Below are positions 60,521-64,000 of a DNA stretch of 64,000 nucleotides, in pieces; the first letter of the stretch is position 1; each line of letters starts with the position of its first letter. The stretch spans positions 2,404,001 through 2,468,000 of the forward strand of contig NZ_CP026095.1 of NCBI RefSeq assembly GCF_004006295.1. The letters run 5' to 3'. Under the pieces are notes generated by a model. That model searched no databases and had not been told where the DNA came from. It saw only the letters and a program-made list of their open reading frames with translations. The position numbers and the translations under genes are program-made. This DNA comes from Peribacillus asahii (GTDB taxonomy: Bacteria; Bacillota; Bacilli; Bacillales; DSM-1321).

Positions 60521-60647
60521 ACATACCTCCTACATCAATTTCATACTTGTATTATACGAAAACTATTTTTCGCTTGCTTCACAGGAATATTACAGTTTTT
60601 AGACAAAGTATTACAAGAAGAGACAAATATGACCTTATTGCATAAAA

Positions 60648-60674
60648 AATACCTCCTGGAAATCAGGAGGTATT
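60648..60674 (-). terminator. Terminator of clpE
   Basis: AATACCTCCTG and CAGGAGGTATT form an 11-bp stem followed on the minus strand by TTTTTTATG, 10 bp after the clpE stop. Confidence 0.88.
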
Positions 60675-60683
60675 CGATAAATA

Positions 60684-62819
60684 CTATTCCACTTCGACAA
60701 TTTTTACATTCTCATTCTCGACAATCGCTTTAAAAGATTTTACTTCTGGTCGTTCGAAAATAAAGTCTGCTATACCATCTTCTAGCTGTTCTTGAATGAC
60801 GCGACGAAGCGGACGAGCCCCGAACGATGGATTATATCCAAGTTCGACTAATTTTTCTTTTGCAGCATCCGTTACTTCTAATGATAGTTGCTGCGTATCA
60901 AGTGTTGTGTAAAGCTCTTGTAACATAAGCTCCACAATCTGTAATAAATCTTCTTTTTGTAACGCAGAGAATTCAATAATACTATCGAATCGATTTAAAA
61001 ACTCTGGCTTAAAGAAGTTTCCAAGTGATTGTAGAATGTTCGCTTCAGTAACGGTTGTATTTGTTAAGAATCCCATTTCCTTGCGTTTTTCTGTTGCCCC
61101 AGCATTACTTGTCATAATAATGACTGTATCTTTGAAATTCACTGTACGACCTTGACTATCTGTTAATCGTCCATCGTCTAAAATTTGCAAAAATACATTC
61201 ATCACTTCAGGATGCGCCTTTTCAATTTCATCTAATAAAATAATGCTGTACGGTTTACGACGCACTTTTTCTGTTAATTGTCCCGCTTCTTCATGACCTA
61301 CATAACCTGGAGGGGAACCAATTAATTTAGAAACGCTATGTTTTTCCATGTATTCACTCATATCGAAACGAATCATTGAATCTTTAGAGCCAAATAATTC
61401 TTCGGCTAACGCTTTAGATAATTCTGTTTTACCCACACCTGTTGGTCCGACAAAAAGGAAGGAACCAATTGGGCGATGCTTCGATTTCAATCCAGCTCGA
61501 CTTCTTCGTACAGCTTTCGCTACTTTTTGAACAGCCTCTCTTTGACCAATCACTTTTTTCGCTAATGCCTCTTGTAAATGAAGCATTTTTTCTTGCTCAT
61601 TTTCTTGAAGCTTACCAACTGGAATACCCGTTTTTTGTTCAATGATTGTTTGAATATCTTCAACCGATACCATTGGTTTTTCTACGTCTACGCCTGATTG
61701 AAGTGTTTTTTCTAATTTTTCTTCTTCATCACGTAAAGCAGCGGCTTTTTCATAGGCTTCTTCTTTCAATGCTTGTTCTTTTTCTTTATAAATTTGAGCT
61801 AAACGAGCTTTAGCCTGTTCCTCTTCAATTCCTTCAATTGTTAAATTAAGTTTAGAACCGGCTTCATCGATTAAGTCAATCGCTTTGTCTGGAAGAAAGC
61901 GGTCTTGAATATAACGATGTGAAAGTTCAACAGCTGCTTTAAGTGCTTCTTCACTATAAGTGACACTATGATATGCTTCATAGCGTCCTTGTAACCCTTT
62001 TAAAATAGTAAGGGCTTCTTCTGGTGTCGGTTCTGACACTTGAACAGGTTGGAATCTTCGTTCTAACGCTCCATCTTTTTCAATTTGGCGATATTCAGAA
62101 AGTGTCGTCGCACCAACTAATTGTAATTCACCTCTTGCTAAAGCTGGTTTTAAAATATTTCCGGCATCCATAGACCCCTCTGCTGAACCAGCGCCTACTA
62201 ATTGATGAATTTCATCAATAAAAAGAATCACATTTTTTCTTTCTTGTAATTCAGCAATAAGCTGCTTCATTCGTTCTTCAAATTGGCCGCGAATTCCAGT
62301 ATTTGAAACAAGGGAAGCAACATCAAGCATATAGACTGCTTTAGCCTGCAGTTTTGCAGGTACTTTTCCTTCTGCAATTTTTAAAGCTAATCCTTCTGCG
62401 ATTGCTGTTTTACCGACCCCAGGTTCACCAATTAATACGGGATTGTTCTTGTTTCTTCTATTTAATATTTCAATCACACGTTTCACTTCTTCATCACGAC
62501 CGATGACAGGATCAATTAATCCAGCTTTTGCTGCATCTGTTAAATTACGACCGAACTCGTCAAGTAATCCTCCTCTATTGCCACCTTCTGTTTGTGGTGG
62601 AATCGGATTATTTATATGAAATGGCTGTTGCATGAAGGATGAAAATAAATCATCATTTGTCGGGAATTTCCCCATATTCATCCCTCCCATAGCAGCTCCT
62701 AATTTATTACGTTCTTCTTTATAACAAACGGAGCACAATGTTAAATCATGTTGTTGACCATTTAGATTTATGCGAAATTGAACATTTGCTTGATTCACTT
62801 TGCATTTGTCACATTTCAT
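60684..62819 (-). CDS. clpE: ATP-dependent Clp protease ATPase subunit ClpE
   Basis: 711 residues from [10 protein letters not shown]. The N-terminal zinc finger (CDKC...CSVC) is diagnostic for ClpE. The first AAA domain has [18 protein letters not shown] and [19 protein letters not shown]-type coiled coil ([19 protein letters not shown]) and a second AAA domain ([40 protein letters not shown]) follow. It unfolds substrates for ClpP under heat stress. The start is set by AAAGGAGGAGT just upstream; a longer in-frame start would lie inside the CtsR operator. Confidence 0.95.
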   Translation of the reverse strand: MKCDKCKVNQANVQFRINLNGQQHDLTLCSVCYKEERNKLGAAMGGMNMGKFPTNDDLFSSFMQQPFHINNPIPPQTEGGNRGGLLDEFGRNLTDAAKAGLIDPVIGRDEEVKRVIEILNRRNKNNPVLIGEPGVGKTAIAEGLALKIAEGKVPAKLQAKAVYMLDVASLVSNTGIRGQFEERMKQLIAELQERKNVILFIDEIHQLVGAGSAEGSMDAGNILKPALARGELQLVGATTLSEYRQIEKDGALERRFQPVQVSEPTPEEALTILKGLQGRYEAYHSVTYSEEALKAAVELSHRYIQDRFLPDKAIDLIDEAGSKLNLTIEGIEEEQAKARLAQIYKEKEQALKEEAYEKAAALRDEEEKLEKTLQSGVDVEKPMVSVEDIQTIIEQKTGIPVGKLQENEQEKMLHLQEALAKKVIGQREAVQKVAKAVRRSRAGLKSKHRPIGSFLFVGPTGVGKTELSKALAEELFGSKDSMIRFDMSEYMEKHSVSKLIGSPPGYVGHEEAGQLTEKVRRKPYSIILLDEIEKAHPEVMNVFLQILDDGRLTDSQGRTVNFKDTVIIMTSNAGATEKRKEMGFLTNTTVTEANILQSLGNFFKPEFLNRFDSIIEFSALQKEDLLQIVELMLQELYTTLDTQQLSLEVTDAAKEKLVELGYNPSFGARPLRRVIQEQLEDGIADFIFERPEVKSFKAIVENENVKIVEVE

Positions 62820-62854
62820 TGAGTACTCCTCCTTTGAATAGGTCCTTTTTTGAC

Positions 62855-62909
62855 TTTGACTAACTTTGACCTTTAACGGTATTATACCTTGACCTTTTTT
62901 GACTTTCAA
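62855..62909 (-). promoter_or_regulatory. clpE promoter with two CtsR operators
   Basis: Minus strand: TTGAAA (62909-62904), 17-bp spacer, TATAAT (62886-62881). One CtsR box, AGTCAAAAAAGGTCAAG at 62888-62904, fills the spacer. A second, GGTCAAAGTTAGTCAAA, lies downstream at 62855-62871. Each deviates from the heptad-repeat consensus at one position. Repression by CtsR and release by heat are expected from the family. Confidence 0.88.
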
Positions 62910-62962
62910 GATATTTGTTCAAAAAATTAAAAAACCAACCCACAAGTGAGTCGGCACTTCCC

Positions 62963-64000
62963 TTATAATAAATACCCCATTTTTTTAGCTTCATCAGTTA
63001 ATTGTTCTCTAAATTTAGGATGAGCAATGCGAATGAGCTCCTCCGTTCTTTCGCGAACCGTTTTTCCTCTAAGCTTTGCTACTCCATGTTCGGTTACTAC
63101 ATAATCAACATCGTTTTTCGATGTCGTAACAGGTATACCAGGCGCAAGCATCGGAACGATTTTAGAGACTTCATCATTTTTGGTCGTAGAATGCAGACAA
63201 ATGATTCCTTTTCCTCCCTTTGCCATTCGCGAACCAATACAAAATTCAGCTTGTCCTCCTGTAGAAGACCAATAAGTAGAGCCGATCTTCTCCGAATTAC
63301 ATTGTCCTAGAAAATCGATTTCCACTGTTGCATTAATCGATACAAGTTGATTCAGCTGTGCAATATGCAAAATATTATTTGTGTGGTTAACTGGCAGCAT
63401 ATAAATATCTGGGTTTTCGTGTAAAAATTCATACAATCTTTTTGTACCGAAAGCAAATGTAGCCGTAGATTTTCCATGATAATCACTTCGATAAATGTTC
63501 GTAACTGCTCCACTTTCATATAAATCAACCAATTTATCAGGGAAAACTTCCGTATAAATCGTCAAATCCTTATACTTTGTTAACGAATCCATGACGGTAT
63601 TCGGAATCGCTCCAAATCCGATTTGTATACTATCTCCATCTTGGATAAGCTCCGCGATATATTGACCAATGATTCGATCTTTTTCCGTAATAGCTGGCGC
63701 TTGTGCCTCAATTAACGGTTGATGATTTTCCACTAAACAATCGACTTCAGAAATATGAATCTGATTGAGCCCATATGTACGCGGCATATATTCGTTTACT
63801 TCCAACAGAATCGTTTTTGCTGTTTGCAGCATCGGGGCTGTGTAATCACAATTTGTCCCTAACGAAAAATAGCCATCTTGATCCATCGGAGAAACAGTCG
63901 CCATTACAACCTGCTCAGTCGTAATCTCTGATAATAATTCTGGAATATCGGAAAAATGATTTGGAAGCAAATCAACTCCCCCCTCTGAAAAACCTTTACG
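62963..64000 (-). CDS. Acetyl-CoA hydrolase/transferase family protein, 5' end outside the window
   Basis: Open from the right edge: RKGFSEGGVDLLPNHFSDIP is already inside the conserved domain, so the start lies beyond 64000. Family features include IGFGAIPNTVMDSLTKYKDL, the probable catalytic glutamate segment ATVEIDFLGQCNSEKIGS, STGGQAEFCIGSRMAKGGKG and DYVVTEHGVAKLRGKTVRER. It resembles 4-hydroxybutyrate or acetate CoA-transferases more than true hydrolases. If it acts on 4-hydroxybutyrate it could connect to the lactonase operon at 45.8 kb, but nothing in the window proves that. Confidence 0.85.
   Translation of the reverse strand, partial: RKGFSEGGVDLLPNHFSDIPELLSEITTEQVVMATVSPMDQDGYFSLGTNCDYTAPMLQTAKTILLEVNEYMPRTYGLNQIHISEVDCLVENHQPLIEAQAPAITEKDRIIGQYIAELIQDGDSIQIGFGAIPNTVMDSLTKYKDLTIYTEVFPDKLVDLYESGAVTNIYRSDYHGKSTATFAFGTKRLYEFLHENPDIYMLPVNHTNNILHIAQLNQLVSINATVEIDFLGQCNSEKIGSTYWSSTGGQAEFCIGSRMAKGGKGIICLHSTTKNDEVSKIVPMLAPGIPVTTSKNDVDYVVTEHGVAKLRGKTVRERTEELIRIAHPKFREQLTDEAKKMGYLL

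Noticed and set aside
1..64000. CRISPR array, toxin-antitoxin pair, phage or BGC
   Set aside because: No regularly spaced identical repeats, no toxin next to the lone XRE gene, no phage structural genes and no biosynthetic cluster were found.

Overview
The window reads as chromosome of a low-GC, Gram-positive, spore-forming Bacillaceae. The evidence is the AT-rich codon use, strong AGGAGG-type ribosome sites, a clpE gene behind CtsR boxes, helD, a SleB-type cell-wall hydrolase, a GlnK/GlnL-type two-component system and a sigma-54 (SigL) promoter. Species is not claimed. No rRNA, tRNA or CRISPR array was seen.

1-15.5 kb is an accessory region. It holds four IS110-family elements: two of a 400/411-residue type with conserved non-coding DNA 5' of the transposase, and two of a 431/428-residue type with conserved non-coding DNA 3' of it. 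It also holds one IS3 element. Between them lie small orphan genes (two small membrane proteins, a lipoprotein, a four-helix membrane protein, an acidic cytosolic protein and an acquired-type dihydrofolate reductase). These sit mostly on the minus strand and are separated by a recurring fold-back repeat with the core AACGGGTGC, placed between the stop codon of one gene and the ribosome site of the next, like a cassette array. A methyltransferase behind a strong promoter and an intrinsic terminator follows. A large serine recombinase then closes the region exactly at the 3' end of an FAD oxidase gene.

15.5-24.5 kb carries the oxidase and a molybdenum hydroxylase (xanthine dehydrogenase type) operon with its cytidylyltransferase and XdhC-type maturation factor. 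After these come decayed genes (MocR-type aminotransferase, nupC, ydbC, an IS6 transposase).

24.5-35.5 kb is a glutamine/glutamate catabolism locus: GlnK/GlnL-type kinase and regulator, a dead asparaginase, a GlnT-type sodium symporter, glutaminase and glutamate dehydrogenase. It is interrupted by an IS1182 element. The symporter and the dehydrogenase share a 52-bp upstream element with three GTAG boxes spaced 10 and 20 bp, a likely common operator.

35.5-44 kb mixes IS6-derived mini-elements with an MscS channel, small membrane and tubby-like proteins, a SleB-type hydrolase and a class A penicillin-binding protein whose membrane segment is tandemly duplicated.

44-49 kb is a sigma-54 activator diverging from a -24/-12 promoter and a lactonase, semialdehyde dehydrogenase and alcohol dehydrogenase set. 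The gene content matches the gamma-butyrolactone (blc/att) pathway, but the aldehyde dehydrogenase has an internal deletion.

49-57 kb holds a TerC protein, two AraC-type regulators, a DMT transporter, a GNAT, an O6-alkylguanine repair protein and several gene remnants. 57-64 kb is housekeeping: HelD, an NlpC/P60 endopeptidase, ClpE, and a CoA-transferase that runs off the right edge.
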